A program made the position numbers and the translations under genes. Below, in pieces: positions 27,019 to 36,304 of a stretch of DNA of 48,206 bases. Below the pieces are notes generated by a model. It was not told the DNA's origin. It worked only from the letters and a program-made list of their open reading frames with translations, and searched no databases. The DNA comes from Acetofilamentum sp. (GTDB taxonomy: Bacteria; Bacteroidota; Bacteroidia; Bacteroidales; DTU049). Position 1 is the stretch's first letter. The number at the start of each line of letters is the position of its first letter. The DNA is taken from the NCBI GenBank assembly GCA_020720525.1, contig DYON01000001.1, positions 1 through 48,206 of the forward strand, read 5' to 3'.

Positions 27019-28485
27019 TTAATCGCCAAACTTAACTCCCATTGTAATGATGAAGCTTCCGCGTGTGATGTCCGATTTTACCGGATTTAATGTCATGCCT
27101 AGTTCCCCGATTACTGATGGATCATACAAATAGTAATCTTCGCTTCGCATTGTGTGGACATAGGTAAGATCGATATAGTAATTGTTTTCACGAATTCCAA
27201 ATCCACCCGAGATATTTTGGGTTGACATGTCGTTGAGACTGTTAGCATAAGGCGAACCATAATATGAATATCCTGCACGAATTGCAAAAGGAGCAAGAAT
27301 CCATTCTGTTCCTACTTTAAAATTGTTGGCAACGGTATAGTTGGTCGAAATTGCTTCGTTGGCGTCGAAAAAGTCGTAAAGTGGATCTGTTGTGCGCAGT
27401 TTGGCTTGGCTGTAGTCAACCATTTCGTATTCGGCACTTATAACTCCTTTTTTGCCAATTACAAAAGCTAATCCACCCATCATGCGCATTGGTGTTGAAA
27501 GTCGATAATCGTAAACCCCTTGTGGTGAACGACTTTCGTATGTGTTTGTTTCAATATCTGAGCGCATTACACGGCTGTATGTATCGTGCATGTCGTAGAA
27601 TGTAGGTGTGTGAATTGCGGCTGAAATTCTTACCCAATCCGCAATTCGATAAATCATCCCCAACTTGAAATTAAATCCAGCTCCTGTAGTATTAATTTCA
27701 TCGTTTACTGCCAACGACGAAAAGCCAGATAGACTATCTCCATTGTCGGTTTCTTTATAATATGCATCTTCGTTGTAGCGAAGAAATGGGAAACCTAATG
27801 TAGCTCCAAGATAGAATTTGTCGTTATAATTGCCACCAAGCGAAAGAACCATTTCGCTTATTCCACCCGACGTTGTGATGCTTTTTTGTTGCATAACCCC
27901 ACCATCTATGGCTGTTGTATAAGATGCAGGCCCGCCCAATGTGTCGAGTAGCCAAGTGTTCCATGCCAGTTCAGTGTCGAATGAATTCAGATTGTCGTAG
28001 TTGTGACCTTCGGCATAATATTGATATACGTCGAGAATTGAGTTGCTTGTGTTGTCGCCACGCATGAAATAACTGTTGTTGAAATCGGCAATACGGTTTA
28101 CACCAAATCCAAATTGCACAGCTTTCCATTCGGGCTTTCCAGAACTCGACGAAAGGTCGCCTGTAAACACCATTCCCATGTTTGGGATAGTAAAGGCGGC
28201 TTTGGAATCTTCGCCTGTACTGCCATTGTAGGTTGAAGTGGATCCAGTAAATGAAATTCCAGGAGAGAACATTACTTCAGAGGTTCTATACATCCCAATT
28301 CCTGCAGGGTTTGTGCTTAAGACCGAGAAGTCTGCTCCAAGAGCCGAGAACGATCCTCCCATTGCCGAAAAGCGTGCTGTTCCACTGTTCATTAGAAATG
28401 AGTATCTGAGCGCATCTGTTTCGTTTTGTCCGAGGGCTGCAATGCTCAAAAGCATACCCAGCGAAATGATTATTATCTTTTTCAT
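27019..28485 (-). CDS. FadL/OmpP1/TodX-like outer-membrane protein
   Basis: The product is 488 residues with a signal peptide ending ALGQ. The N-terminal plug-like segment (GTARFSAMGGSFSALGADFSVLSTNPAGIG) is the hallmark of FadL-type hydrophobic-compound channels in this phylum. The rest alternates as barrel strands (ISAAIHTPTFYDMHD, GGLAFVIGKKGVISAEYEMVDYS) and ends in MGVKFGD. The likely role is diffusion of hydrophobic molecules across the outer membrane; the substrate is unknown. It lies 38 bases downstream of the low-complexity lipoprotein gene with no clear promoter between, so the two are probably co-transcribed. Confidence 0.87.
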   Translation of the reverse strand: MKKIIIISLGMLLSIAALGQNETDALRYSFLMNSGTARFSAMGGSFSALGADFSVLSTNPAGIGMYRTSEVMFSPGISFTGSTSTYNGSTGEDSKAAFTIPNMGMVFTGDLSSSSGKPEWKAVQFGFGVNRIADFNNSYFMRGDNTSNSILDVYQYYAEGHNYDNLNSFDTELAWNTWLLDTLGGPASYTTAIDGGVMQQKSITTSGGISEMVLSLGGNYNDKFYLGATLGFPFLRYNEDAYYKETDNGDSLSGFSSLAVNDEINTTGAGFNFKLGMIYRIADWVRISAAIHTPTFYDMHDTYSRVMRSDIETNTYESRSPQGVYDYRLSTPMRMMGGLAFVIGKKGVISAEYEMVDYSQAKLRTTDPLYDFFDANEAISTNYTVANNFKVGTEWILAPFAIRAGYSYYGSPYANSLNDMSTQNISGGFGIRENNYYIDLTYVHTMRSEDYYLYDPSVIGELGMTLNPVKSDITRGSFIITMGVKFGD

Positions 28486-28523
28486 AATATCATCGATTTT
28501 TTCGTGATTGTAAAGTGAAATAA

Positions 28524-30263
28524 TTAGCGACGACCACCTGAACTACTACCCGACGATCTTGACGAACTGCTCGATGAAGAACTACCCGACGAAGAGCTGC
28601 CCGACGATCTTGTAGAACTTGATCCTGAAGAACTTGAGCTGCTGCTTGGACGTGAATAGCTCGATCCTGAAGAACTTGAACCGCTGCTGCTTGAACCGCT
28701 TGGGCGTGAGTAGCTTGATCCAGATGAGCTTGAACTGCTACTTGGACGTGAGTAAGAATTTCCAGAGCTACTGCTGCTAGAGCTACTTGGACGCGAATAG
28801 GTGCTTCCCGAGTTGTTGTTGCTTGAGCCGTTGCTTGGGCGTGTTGTAGTTCCCGAGGAACTTGGGCTCTGATAACTCGATGAATTACTCGGCCTTTGGT
28901 AAGTATTGTTGCTAGGGCTGTTGTATTCGTTGCTCGATTGAGGTTTTGTGTAGCTTGGCGATGTGTACTGCTGAACAGGGCGCTGATATGTGTTGTTGCT
29001 GTTTGTGTTGGTTGAGCCACTATTATTGGTAGGGTCGTTCTGTCTAATAGTAGTGTTGTTCGGCGTTCCTGTATTGGTAGAGTTGTTTGGGCGAACGTAG
29101 TTGTTGTTGGTGGTAGTTGTAGTTGTGCCTGTATTGTTAGGACGCACGGTTGTTGAGCTGCTGTTGGTAGCTGTTGTGTTAGAATTGTTCGGACGAATGG
29201 TAGTAACATTGTTGTTTGTAGTTGTTCCAGTATTATTTGGGCGAACAGTGGTAGTATTGTTGTTACTTGTTACACCAGTATTATTAGGACGAACAGTTGT
29301 GGAGCTATTGGTTGCTGTAGTAGTTGTATTTGGACGGTCGATGAATTTTGAAGTACTTGCTCCCGAACTTATGCCGTTGTTGTTTACTGTTTCATTAGTG
29401 GCAAATGCCTCGTAACGATCGCCAAAACTCAATGAAGTAGTGGTTTGTGGGGTGCCACCATTTGTTGGTCTAGGGTTGGTTGATGCGCCACTTATGTAAT
29501 CGCGTGGACCGTAGTAGATATTATTGTTGGAGTTGTAGTCGTAGCTATTGTAGTAGTAACCACTGTTTCCATAATAACCATCGTGGTATCCATCCCAGTA
29601 GCCATTGTTATATCCATTCCAGTAGCCATTGTTGTAACCATTGTTGTATCCCCAATAGTAGCTGCTGTAGTATGGGTAGCTATGTCCCCAGTATCCACCG
29701 TACGAAGGATAACCCCATCCGTAGTGGCTGTAATATGGGCTGTACCATCCCCAGTAGTGATTATGATGGTAAGGTCTCCACCACCATGAGTAAGTTGAAT
29801 AAACCGACACACCATAATAATAAGGATCGTTGGTGTACCAGTACATATTAGTGTAGTATGGATCGTAGTAGTCGTATCCGTACGAGCTGCTATAGAATCT
29901 ACGAAGCCTTGTGCTGTATTCGTAGTCGTAATAGTCGCCATAGTAATTGTTGGTTACATGCGATGAGCCATCGTCTCCAATATAAGATTCGGTTGTTGAT
30001 TTGTTTCCTCCGGTGTTGTCGTAACCGGAATTTTCATCCGAGTAAACTTTGTCGGATGGTTGCGTTTCGTCGTTGGTTGACGAATTGTCGTATGTATTAT
30101 CGCTGTTGCCAGCCACCGCGTCGGTGTTGCTTGTTTTTGCCACAGCATCGCTTTTGGAAAAATACACATCATCGTAAGGGTTTGCTGTGTAATGATTTAC
30201 GGTACAGCCGGAGAACATGAGGACTATTGCCGCAAAAACTGAAAAAAAGATTGTCCGTTTCAT
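28524..30263 (-). CDS. Tyr/Asn/Thr/Ser-rich low-complexity lipoprotein
   Basis: The product is about 579 residues with a lipoprotein signal (lipobox FSGC, Cys20). After an acidic, Ser/Asn-rich linker (30-100), residues about 105-252 are roughly one-third Tyr, with Trp, Gly and Asn, including tandem GYxN/GYWx units (GYNNGYNNGYWNGYNNGYWD). Residues 305-410 repeat TTVRPNNTG-like units, and 440-579 are Ser-rich with recurring SYSRPSSSS and an SSGGRR end. No known catalytic domain is present. It is likely a surface-exposed adhesive or scaffold lipoprotein; that is inference. I chose the ATG at 30263 because it has an ideal Shine-Dalgarno; the longer frame to 30392 overlaps proS. The FadL-like gene follows in the same direction. 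Confidence 0.8.
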   Translation of the reverse strand: MKRTIFFSVFAAIVLMFSGCTVNHYTANPYDDVYFSKSDAVAKTSNTDAVAGNSDNTYDNSSTNDETQPSDKVYSDENSGYDNTGGNKSTTESYIGDDGSSHVTNNYYGDYYDYEYSTRLRRFYSSSYGYDYYDPYYTNMYWYTNDPYYYGVSVYSTYSWWWRPYHHNHYWGWYSPYYSHYGWGYPSYGGYWGHSYPYYSSYYWGYNNGYNNGYWNGYNNGYWDGYHDGYYGNSGYYYNSYDYNSNNNIYYGPRDYISGASTNPRPTNGGTPQTTTSLSFGDRYEAFATNETVNNNGISSGASTSKFIDRPNTTTTATNSSTTVRPNNTGVTSNNNTTTVRPNNTGTTTNNNVTTIRPNNSNTTATNSSSTTVRPNNTGTTTTTTNNNYVRPNNSTNTGTPNNTTIRQNDPTNNSGSTNTNSNNTYQRPVQQYTSPSYTKPQSSNEYNSPSNNTYQRPSNSSSYQSPSSSGTTTRPSNGSSNNNSGSTYSRPSSSSSSSSGNSYSRPSSSSSSSGSSYSRPSGSSSSGSSSSGSSYSRPSSSSSSSGSSSTRSSGSSSSGSSSSSSSSRSSGSSSGGRR

Positions 30264-30270
30264 ATTAATT

Positions 30271-30276
30271 TCCTCC
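30271..30276 (-). promoter_or_regulatory. Strong Shine-Dalgarno before the low-complexity lipoprotein
   Basis: GGAGGA on the minus strand lies 7 bases before the ATG at 30263. Such a full SD is unusual in Bacteroidota, where most starts lack one; it fixes the start of this gene. Confidence 0.7.
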
Positions 30277-30289
30277 GAAATTTTATTGT

Positions 30290-30297
30290 TACTTTTG
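30290..30297 (+). promoter_or_regulatory. Candidate -7 box of proS-mazG
   Basis: TACTTTTG matches TAnnTTTG, 32 bases before the proS ATG at 30330. No -33 TTG is seen at proper spacing. The 66-base gap serves two divergent genes. Confidence 0.45.
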
Positions 30298-30329
30298 TTT
30301 CGCGAAATAAAACCAAATATCATACCAAA

Positions 30330-31802
30330 ATGGGGAGCAAAATCACTTCGAGAGCAGAAAATTATTCTCAATGGTACATCGACATTGTTCAAAACGCTGG
30401 GTTAGCCGAGAATTCGGCAGTACGCGGGTGCATGGTGATAAAGCCATACGGGTTTGCCATCTGGGAAAAGATGCGCGATGTGTTAGACAAGATGTTTAAA
30501 GATACTGGGCATCAGAACGCCTACTTTCCAATTTTCATACCCAAATCGTTCTTTTCTAAAGAAGCAAGCCATGTTGAAGGATTTGCTAAAGAATGTGCGG
30601 TGGTAACTCACTATCGGTTGAAAAATGCACCAGATGGTTCTGGAATTGTTGTTGACGAAGATGCTAAACTTGAAGAAGAATTGATTGTTCGGCCCACATC
30701 TGAAACAATTATTTGGGATACCTACCGCGATTGGATTCAGTCGTACCGCGATTTACCATTGCTTATCAATCAGTGGGCAAACGTAGTTCGATGGGAAATG
30801 CGCACCCGATTGTTTCTTCGAACAGCTGAGTTTTTATGGCAGGAAGGCCATACAGCCCATGCTACTCAAAAAGAAGCCGTCGAAGAAGCCGAGCGCATGC
30901 TTGATGTGTATGCTACTTTTGCCGAAGATTGGATGGCAATGCCTGTACTTCGAGGTGTGAAATCGGCAAATGAACGATTTGCTGGAGCAGTTGAAACCTA
31001 TTGTATTGAAGCATTGATGCAAGACGGAAAAGCATTGCAGGCAGGAACATCGCATTTTTTAGGACAGAATTTTGCAAAAGCATTTGATGTGAAATTCTTA
31101 AGTAAGGAGAATCAGCAGGAATACGTTTGGGCAACTTCGTGGGGAGTTTCTACTCGATTGATTGGAGCCTTGATAATGACTCATAGCGACGACAAAGGCT
31201 TGGTGTTGCCTCCGACACTTGCGCCAATTCAGGTAGTGCTTGTTCCAATTCTCAAAAAGGAAAAGCAAACTCCTTTGATATTGAATTATTTGCGCGAAAT
31301 TGAAGCCGAACTCAAAAATGCTGGCATTTCAGTAAAACTTGATGATAGTGATAACTACTCACCTGGATGGAAATTTGCAGAATACGAAATGAAAGGTGTC
31401 CCATTGCGTATTGCGGTTGGTGAGCGCGATTTAGAGGGCAATAATCTTGAAATAGCGCGTCGAGATAATTTTGCAAAAGAGATTGTTTCGCGCGAAGGAA
31501 TTGCCGATAGGGTTATTGCCATGCTGGTCGATATTCAAAGCAATTTGTTTCAGCGGGCATCGGCTTTCAGGGCAGAAAGTTCGCATACGGTTGATAGCTG
31601 GGCTGAGTTTGTTGATGTACTCGAAAACAAAGGTGGCTTTGTGTATGCACATTGGGATGGGACCTCCGAAACAGAAGAGAAAATCAAGGAAATGACGAAG
31701 GCTACAATTAGATTGATTCCTTTTGGCGAAGGAGAATCTGGGAAATGTGTACTCACCGGAAATCCATCTGCTCGCAGGGTGGTTTTTGCTAAAGCATACT
31801 AA
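30330..31802 (+). CDS. proS: Proline--tRNA ligase, archaeal/eukaryotic-type
   Basis: It charges tRNA-Pro with proline. At 490 residues with no editing insertion between motifs 2 and 3, it is the short, archaeal/eukaryote-like class II ProRS, the form usual in Bacteroidota. Visible elements: IVRPTSETIIWDTY (TxE proline loop), motif 2 RWEMRTRLFLRTAEFLWQEGHTAH, motif 3 GVSTRLIGALIMTHSDDKGLVLPP, the anticodon-binding domain (from about residue 300) and a short zinc-type C-terminal domain without clear Cys ligands. mazG starts one base after the stop. Cytoplasmic. Confidence 0.96.
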   Translation: MGSKITSRAENYSQWYIDIVQNAGLAENSAVRGCMVIKPYGFAIWEKMRDVLDKMFKDTGHQNAYFPIFIPKSFFSKEASHVEGFAKECAVVTHYRLKNAPDGSGIVVDEDAKLEEELIVRPTSETIIWDTYRDWIQSYRDLPLLINQWANVVRWEMRTRLFLRTAEFLWQEGHTAHATQKEAVEEAERMLDVYATFAEDWMAMPVLRGVKSANERFAGAVETYCIEALMQDGKALQAGTSHFLGQNFAKAFDVKFLSKENQQEYVWATSWGVSTRLIGALIMTHSDDKGLVLPPTLAPIQVVLVPILKKEKQTPLILNYLREIEAELKNAGISVKLDDSDNYSPGWKFAEYEMKGVPLRIAVGERDLEGNNLEIARRDNFAKEIVSREGIADRVIAMLVDIQSNLFQRASAFRAESSHTVDSWAEFVDVLENKGGFVYAHWDGTSETEEKIKEMTKATIRLIPFGEGESGKCVLTGNPSARRVVFAKAY

Positions 31803-31803
31803 A

Positions 31804-32571
31804 ATGGAAAAGAAACTTGCTGAATTCAGACGGCTGATAGAAATCATGGATCGTTTGCGGCTTGAATGCCCGTGGGATCAAAAGCAGACCAACGAAACCC
31901 TTCGCTATCTTACCATTGAAGAAATGTATGAGTTGGGCGATGCTGTTTTAGAAAAAGACGACGATGGGATTATGAGGGAATTGGGCGACCTCATGCTTCA
32001 TATTGTTTTCTATGCGAAAATTGGAGAAGAGAAAAACGCATTTAATATGGGTGATGTTTTGGCTTCGATTAACGAAAAGCTAATCCGACGACATCCGCAT
32101 GTTTTTGGCGACACCACCGTTACGGGCGAAGACGAAGTGAAAGCCAACTGGGAAAAGATTAAAATGGGCGAAGGTCGCAAAAGCGTACTCGAAGGAGTTC
32201 CGGCAGGATTGCCAGCTATGGTTAAAGCATTCCGAATTCAAGAAAAAGTGAAAGGTGTTGGCTTTGAATGGGAAGAGACCGATCAGGTTTGGGATAAAGT
32301 GAAAGAGGAACTCAATGAGTTGGAGGTTGAAGTGAACTCTAAATCGGCCTTGGATAAAATAGAAGATGAATTTGGAGATGTTTTATTTTCGCTTGTGAAT
32401 TATGCTCGTTTTATTGGAGTGAATCCAGAGAATGCTCTTGAGCGCACCAACAAAAAATTCATACAGAGGTTCAAATTTATCGAAGAAACAGCTACTGACA
32501 TGGGTAAGTCGTTGAACGATATGTCGTTGGCTGAAATGGATGCTATTTGGGTGAAAGCAAAAAAACATTAG
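31804..32571 (+). CDS. mazG: Nucleoside triphosphate pyrophosphohydrolase MazG
   Basis: It hydrolyses (d)NTPs to monophosphates plus pyrophosphate, removing aberrant nucleotides and possibly lowering alarmone levels. The all-alpha NTP-PPase motif is intact: EExxE at Glu39, Glu40, Glu43 and ExxD at Glu59/Asp62. ECPWDQKQT is the family's N-terminal signature, and a second MazG-like half follows (about 150-245, DEFGDVLFSLVNYARF). At 255 residues it matches the two-domain form. The ATG at 31804 follows the proS stop by one base; the frame opening at 31723 overlaps proS and is rejected. Confidence 0.95.
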   Translation: MEKKLAEFRRLIEIMDRLRLECPWDQKQTNETLRYLTIEEMYELGDAVLEKDDDGIMRELGDLMLHIVFYAKIGEEKNAFNMGDVLASINEKLIRRHPHVFGDTTVTGEDEVKANWEKIKMGEGRKSVLEGVPAGLPAMVKAFRIQEKVKGVGFEWEETDQVWDKVKEELNELEVEVNSKSALDKIEDEFGDVLFSLVNYARFIGVNPENALERTNKKFIQRFKFIEETATDMGKSLNDMSLAEMDAIWVKAKKH

Positions 32572-32649
32572 AAGTGTGTTTTTGATATTATAACGTGATA
32601 TTGTCGTTTTTTTACATAGTTTTCGTATTTATACGTTAGTAGATTGTTG

Positions 32650-32657
32650 TATTTTTG
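32650..32657 (+). promoter_or_regulatory. Candidate -7 box of the amidase gene
   Basis: TATTTTTG matches TAnnTTTG, 21 bases before the ATG at 32679. The -33 position shows only TTTTC. It separates the large secreted amidase from proS-mazG. Confidence 0.5.
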
Positions 32658-32678
32658 CAAGTAATTATTGCAATTATT

Positions 32679-35600
32679 ATGAAGCTGAATTATTATGTAA
32701 TGATAGTGCTTATGTTGGTGCTATCTGGGGGTGTTTGTGCGCAACGTGAGTCTGAAATTGACCAGCAGATTTTTGATACACAATACAATAGCTATAAACA
32801 GTTGGAAAGTTTTTTCAACGATGCTTACATTCAATATCCCAATGTTCCTCGTGGAGCTATAGAAGCCGTTTCGTTTGTGAATACTCGTTTTTATAATATA
32901 ACGGTTAGTTCCGACACATCTTGCACAGGGATGCCTCAGTACCTAGGAGTAATGGGTTTAATTTTCGACGGGAAAGGATATTTCAAAGAAAATGGAAATT
33001 TTGTTGCATCTATAAACAAAACCGATCAAACAGAAATGATGAAATCGGTTCGAAATCAGATTCTTTATTGGACTTGTGCTTTCGATAGTATTTCTCGGAG
33101 GATGAGCATTTCTGGAAGCGATATAAAATTGTATTTGCCAGTATTTGTTGAGTTGAGCGAAATTCCTTGGGTTGAAGGCGATCAAACAAATGCTTTTGCA
33201 ATTGGGTCGCATTTGTATTCGGTTATTGATTTTCTGAATAGTAATACATGGCAACAAGTATGCGGGTTTGGAAATTATCTGATTGCACTTGACGATGTTT
33301 TTCCTGAAACGACGTTGCGCGTTTTGCAATCGCAGAAAGTGAATATGCTTCCCGATGGTACAGTTAGAAACAGTGAGGGAGTTGAGATGAGTGTAGTTGT
33401 TTTCAAAAGTACGTTATCGACTGATTATGCGCCCGCAATTTGGGATCCAACTACTTGCAATTATAGTTCAAGGAGTGGAACAGCTGTTTCTGCGTATGTT
33501 GTGCACACAGTTCAAGGTTCGTATGCAGGTTGTATTAGTTGGTTCAAAAACTGCTCTGCCGAAGCTAGCGCACATTATGTAATGCGCAGTAGCGACGGAC
33601 AAGTAACTCAAATGGTACTTGAGTCGAATAAAGCATGGCATGTGCGCGACGAAAATCCTTATACCATTGGAACCGAAATGGAAGGCTATGTAGATAATCC
33701 GGCATGGTACACACAGGCAGTTTATACAAGCCATAGCAATCTTGTGCGCGATGTTTGCAACAGTGGCTATGGAATTAATCCATTGCGAATGTTTTATCGC
33801 GACACTCTCGACAACGGAACAGCTCTCGATTATGGTGTTCATCCATTGGCAGGTTCTGCATATTGTGTCAAAATTGCTGGGCATCAGCATTATCCAAATA
33901 ATAATCACACCGATCCAGGTCCGAATTGGAATTGGGACTATTTTTTCAGATTGGTTAACAACAACCCAACTGTAACTACATATACAACTGCCAGCGGAAG
34001 TTTCTTTGATATAGGTGGATCGGCAGGAAGTTATGCAAACGACGAGCGAAAAGTTTGGACTATTGCGCCCTCTGGAGCTGGTTCGGTAACAATGGCATTT
34101 TCGGCATTCGACGTTGAAGATAATTACGATTTCCTGTACATTTATGATGGACCAGATGTTTTCAGTCCACGCATTGGGCGATATAATACCGTAGCACCAG
34201 GAACTGTGACTGCAAATAGTGGTGCTATGACCATTGAGTTCAGAAGCGATTGTGCAACAGTTGGTACAGGATGGTCGGCAACATGGAGCAGCACAACTCA
34301 AGATGCTATTTCGCCAACAACTGCTGTTTCTGCTGTTGGAAATTGGAAGACCGACGATTTTGTTGCAACTTATACCGACACAGATAATGCTGGTGGAAGT
34401 GGAGTGCAAAAGGGCTACTATCAGGTGCTCGAAAATCGGGGTGCAGAATGGCGTGCCAATGGTGCTATGGGCTTTTTTGCCGATAATTTCGACGCGGTCA
34501 TTCATCCCGACTGGACTTCGGCAGTTGGAACATGGGCAATTGCTTCGCAAACACTTTATCAGAGCGACACCATTCAAACCAATACCAATATTTATGCAGC
34601 TGTCGATCAAACCTTGTCGAATCGGAGCTTTTACAATTTCAGGGCAATGGTTCCTGGAAGCACAAATGTGAACAAAAGATTCGGGTTTCATTTTTTTGCC
34701 GACAACGCTAGCTTAACAAATCGAGGCAATGGATATTTTGTTTTCTTTCGCCTCGAGACCGATCAATTGGAATTCTACAAAGTTACGAGCGATGCTTTTA
34801 CACTTGAAAATACTATTACAGGAGTTGTTACCAATTTGAATCAGTGGTACGATTATAAGATTATTTATGATCGTATAACTGGTCAAACATGGGTTTATCG
34901 CGATGATATTTTGCTTGGAACATTCACCTACACCAGCCCATATAGCAGCAATGGCAACTATGTTTCGTTTAGAACTGGAAATGCCAGAGTGAATTTTGAT
35001 GAGTTGAAAATTTACAGAAGCCGAGCCACAAGTACAACTGTAACAGTTGGAAGTTTGGCATCGGACGATATTCGCTATCAAAATCCGTCGCCATTGGTAT
35101 ATGGTGCAAAAATAAAATCGATTTGTCAAGATTCGGCCGATAATATTTCGGCAGTTAATTATTACAATTTGAATGTCGATTTCACAGTACCCGACGATGT
35201 AGCATGGGTAAACGATGGCAATTCGGCTGACGAAGACGTGTCGAATAGTTCATCGTCGCTGACAGCCAATTGGCCTTCGTCGGTTGATGCAAATTCGGAT
35301 ATTTCGCATTATTTGGTTGCAGTTGGAACCACGGTCGGTGGAAATGAAGTTATTGGCTGGCTCAACAATGGCGCTGCGCTTTCGGCCAGTTTGAGTGGCT
35401 TGTCGCTTAGCCAAGGAACGACGTACTATTTTTCGGTAAAGGCAGTGAACAATGCAGGGCTCGAAAGCAATGTTATTACTAGCGACGGAATAGCAGTTGC
35501 AACTTCAACATTGGCTGGTTTTACTCTTTCGGCGCAACAGATATGCGAAGGTGACAGTATTCAGTTTTTCAATACAAGTGTTGGAGCAACCACTATTTTG

Positions 35601-36269
35601 TGGGAATTTGATGGTGGAATTCCAGCTACTTCAACACAGCAGAATCCTTATGTATATTATTCTGTTGCAGGTCAATACAGCGTTGCATTGCATGCATACG
35701 GAGTTGGCGATACTGCCAATTTGACAATTCCTGCAGTTGTAACTGTTCGTGCAAGCGCAAATGCATCGTTCGATGTAAGCGACACTGTTTTGTTTATACC
35801 TGATGCAATGGCTTTTTTCACAAACACAAGCCAGAATGCAATTTCGTATAGCTGGGATTTTGGTGATGGATTGGGCTGTACCGATGTAAATCCGTGGCAC
35901 TTATACAGCGACACAGGATGGTTTTCGGTGCAACTGGTTGCAACATCGGAGTATTGTGGCAGCGATACCTTGAATGAAAATTTGTTGATTTATGTAGCTT
36001 TTCCCGAAGGAATTTCGGAGTCCAATCGTGCAGATGTCTTCTTGTATCCAAACCCAGCAAATGGTTTTGTTGATGTTATTTTCAAATCAATGAATAGCAG
36101 CGCAGCAATTGTGAAGATTTATAATTCCGAAGGTCGATTGGTTTTTGAAACCGAAATTGCTGAGGGACAGAATAGAACTCGTGTGTCAACATCGGGATTT
36201 GCTGGTGGATTGTATCAGGTTCTTATTGAGGGAGAACAGTTGCTACGAATGCCTTTGATTGTGAGATAG
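32679..36269 (+). CDS. Secreted multidomain N-acetylmuramoyl-L-alanine amidase with CUB, FN3, PKD and T9SS tail
   Basis: The product is about 1196 residues with a signal peptide ending GVCAQ. Residues 22-260 are an unrecognised N-terminal domain. An Amidase_2/PGRP domain follows (about 268-428) with AmpD-like zinc ligands His276 (VVHTV), His402 (GHQHYP) and Asp412 (HTDPGP), plus Glu334/336 in GTEMEGY, so it should be active. Then come a CUB domain (437-538, NYDFLYIYDGP), a laminin-G/LamG-like sandwich (about 595-780), an FN3 domain (about 815-915), two PKD-like repeats (WDFGDG) and a T9SS sorting tail (YPNPANGFVDVIF to LIVR). It probably cleaves peptidoglycan of other bacteria or recycled wall outside the cell; that target is inference. 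I chose 32679 because the signal peptide starts there. Confidence 0.87.
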   Translation: MKLNYYVMIVLMLVLSGGVCAQRESEIDQQIFDTQYNSYKQLESFFNDAYIQYPNVPRGAIEAVSFVNTRFYNITVSSDTSCTGMPQYLGVMGLIFDGKGYFKENGNFVASINKTDQTEMMKSVRNQILYWTCAFDSISRRMSISGSDIKLYLPVFVELSEIPWVEGDQTNAFAIGSHLYSVIDFLNSNTWQQVCGFGNYLIALDDVFPETTLRVLQSQKVNMLPDGTVRNSEGVEMSVVVFKSTLSTDYAPAIWDPTTCNYSSRSGTAVSAYVVHTVQGSYAGCISWFKNCSAEASAHYVMRSSDGQVTQMVLESNKAWHVRDENPYTIGTEMEGYVDNPAWYTQAVYTSHSNLVRDVCNSGYGINPLRMFYRDTLDNGTALDYGVHPLAGSAYCVKIAGHQHYPNNNHTDPGPNWNWDYFFRLVNNNPTVTTYTTASGSFFDIGGSAGSYANDERKVWTIAPSGAGSVTMAFSAFDVEDNYDFLYIYDGPDVFSPRIGRYNTVAPGTVTANSGAMTIEFRSDCATVGTGWSATWSSTTQDAISPTTAVSAVGNWKTDDFVATYTDTDNAGGSGVQKGYYQVLENRGAEWRANGAMGFFADNFDAVIHPDWTSAVGTWAIASQTLYQSDTIQTNTNIYAAVDQTLSNRSFYNFRAMVPGSTNVNKRFGFHFFADNASLTNRGNGYFVFFRLETDQLEFYKVTSDAFTLENTITGVVTNLNQWYDYKIIYDRITGQTWVYRDDILLGTFTYTSPYSSNGNYVSFRTGNARVNFDELKIYRSRATSTTVTVGSLASDDIRYQNPSPLVYGAKIKSICQDSADNISAVNYYNLNVDFTVPDDVAWVNDGNSADEDVSNSSSSLTANWPSSVDANSDISHYLVAVGTTVGGNEVIGWLNNGAALSASLSGLSLSQGTTYYFSVKAVNNAGLESNVITSDGIAVATSTLAGFTLSAQQICEGDSIQFFNTSVGATTILWEFDGGIPATSTQQNPYVYYSVAGQYSVALHAYGVGDTANLTIPAVVTVRASANASFDVSDTVLFIPDAMAFFTNTSQNAISYSWDFGDGLGCTDVNPWHLYSDTGWFSVQLVATSEYCGSDTLNENLLIYVAFPEGISESNRADVFLYPNPANGFVDVIFKSMNSSAAIVKIYNSEGRLVFETEIAEGQNRTRVSTSGFAGGLYQVLIEGEQLLRMPLIVR

Positions 36270-36304
36270 CAATTCTTTGTTACTGAGAATTCGGAATCGT
36301 TTTA

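Noticed and set aside
28490..29209. A 239-codon frame rich in Gln, Ala and Thr inside the low-complexity lipoprotein
   Set aside because: It is an out-of-frame reading of the Ser/Asn/Thr repeats on the same strand; repetitive codons keep other frames open by chance.
29580..29660. Short tandem repeats that could suggest a CRISPR array
   Set aside because: They are codon repeats for the GYxN/GYWx units of a protein, with no unique spacers.
33468..34691. A 407-codon open frame on the strand opposite the amidase gene
   Set aside because: It mirrors the frame of a clearly real multidomain protein, is rich in Cys, Ile and Ser without domain pattern, and has no promoter or start context.
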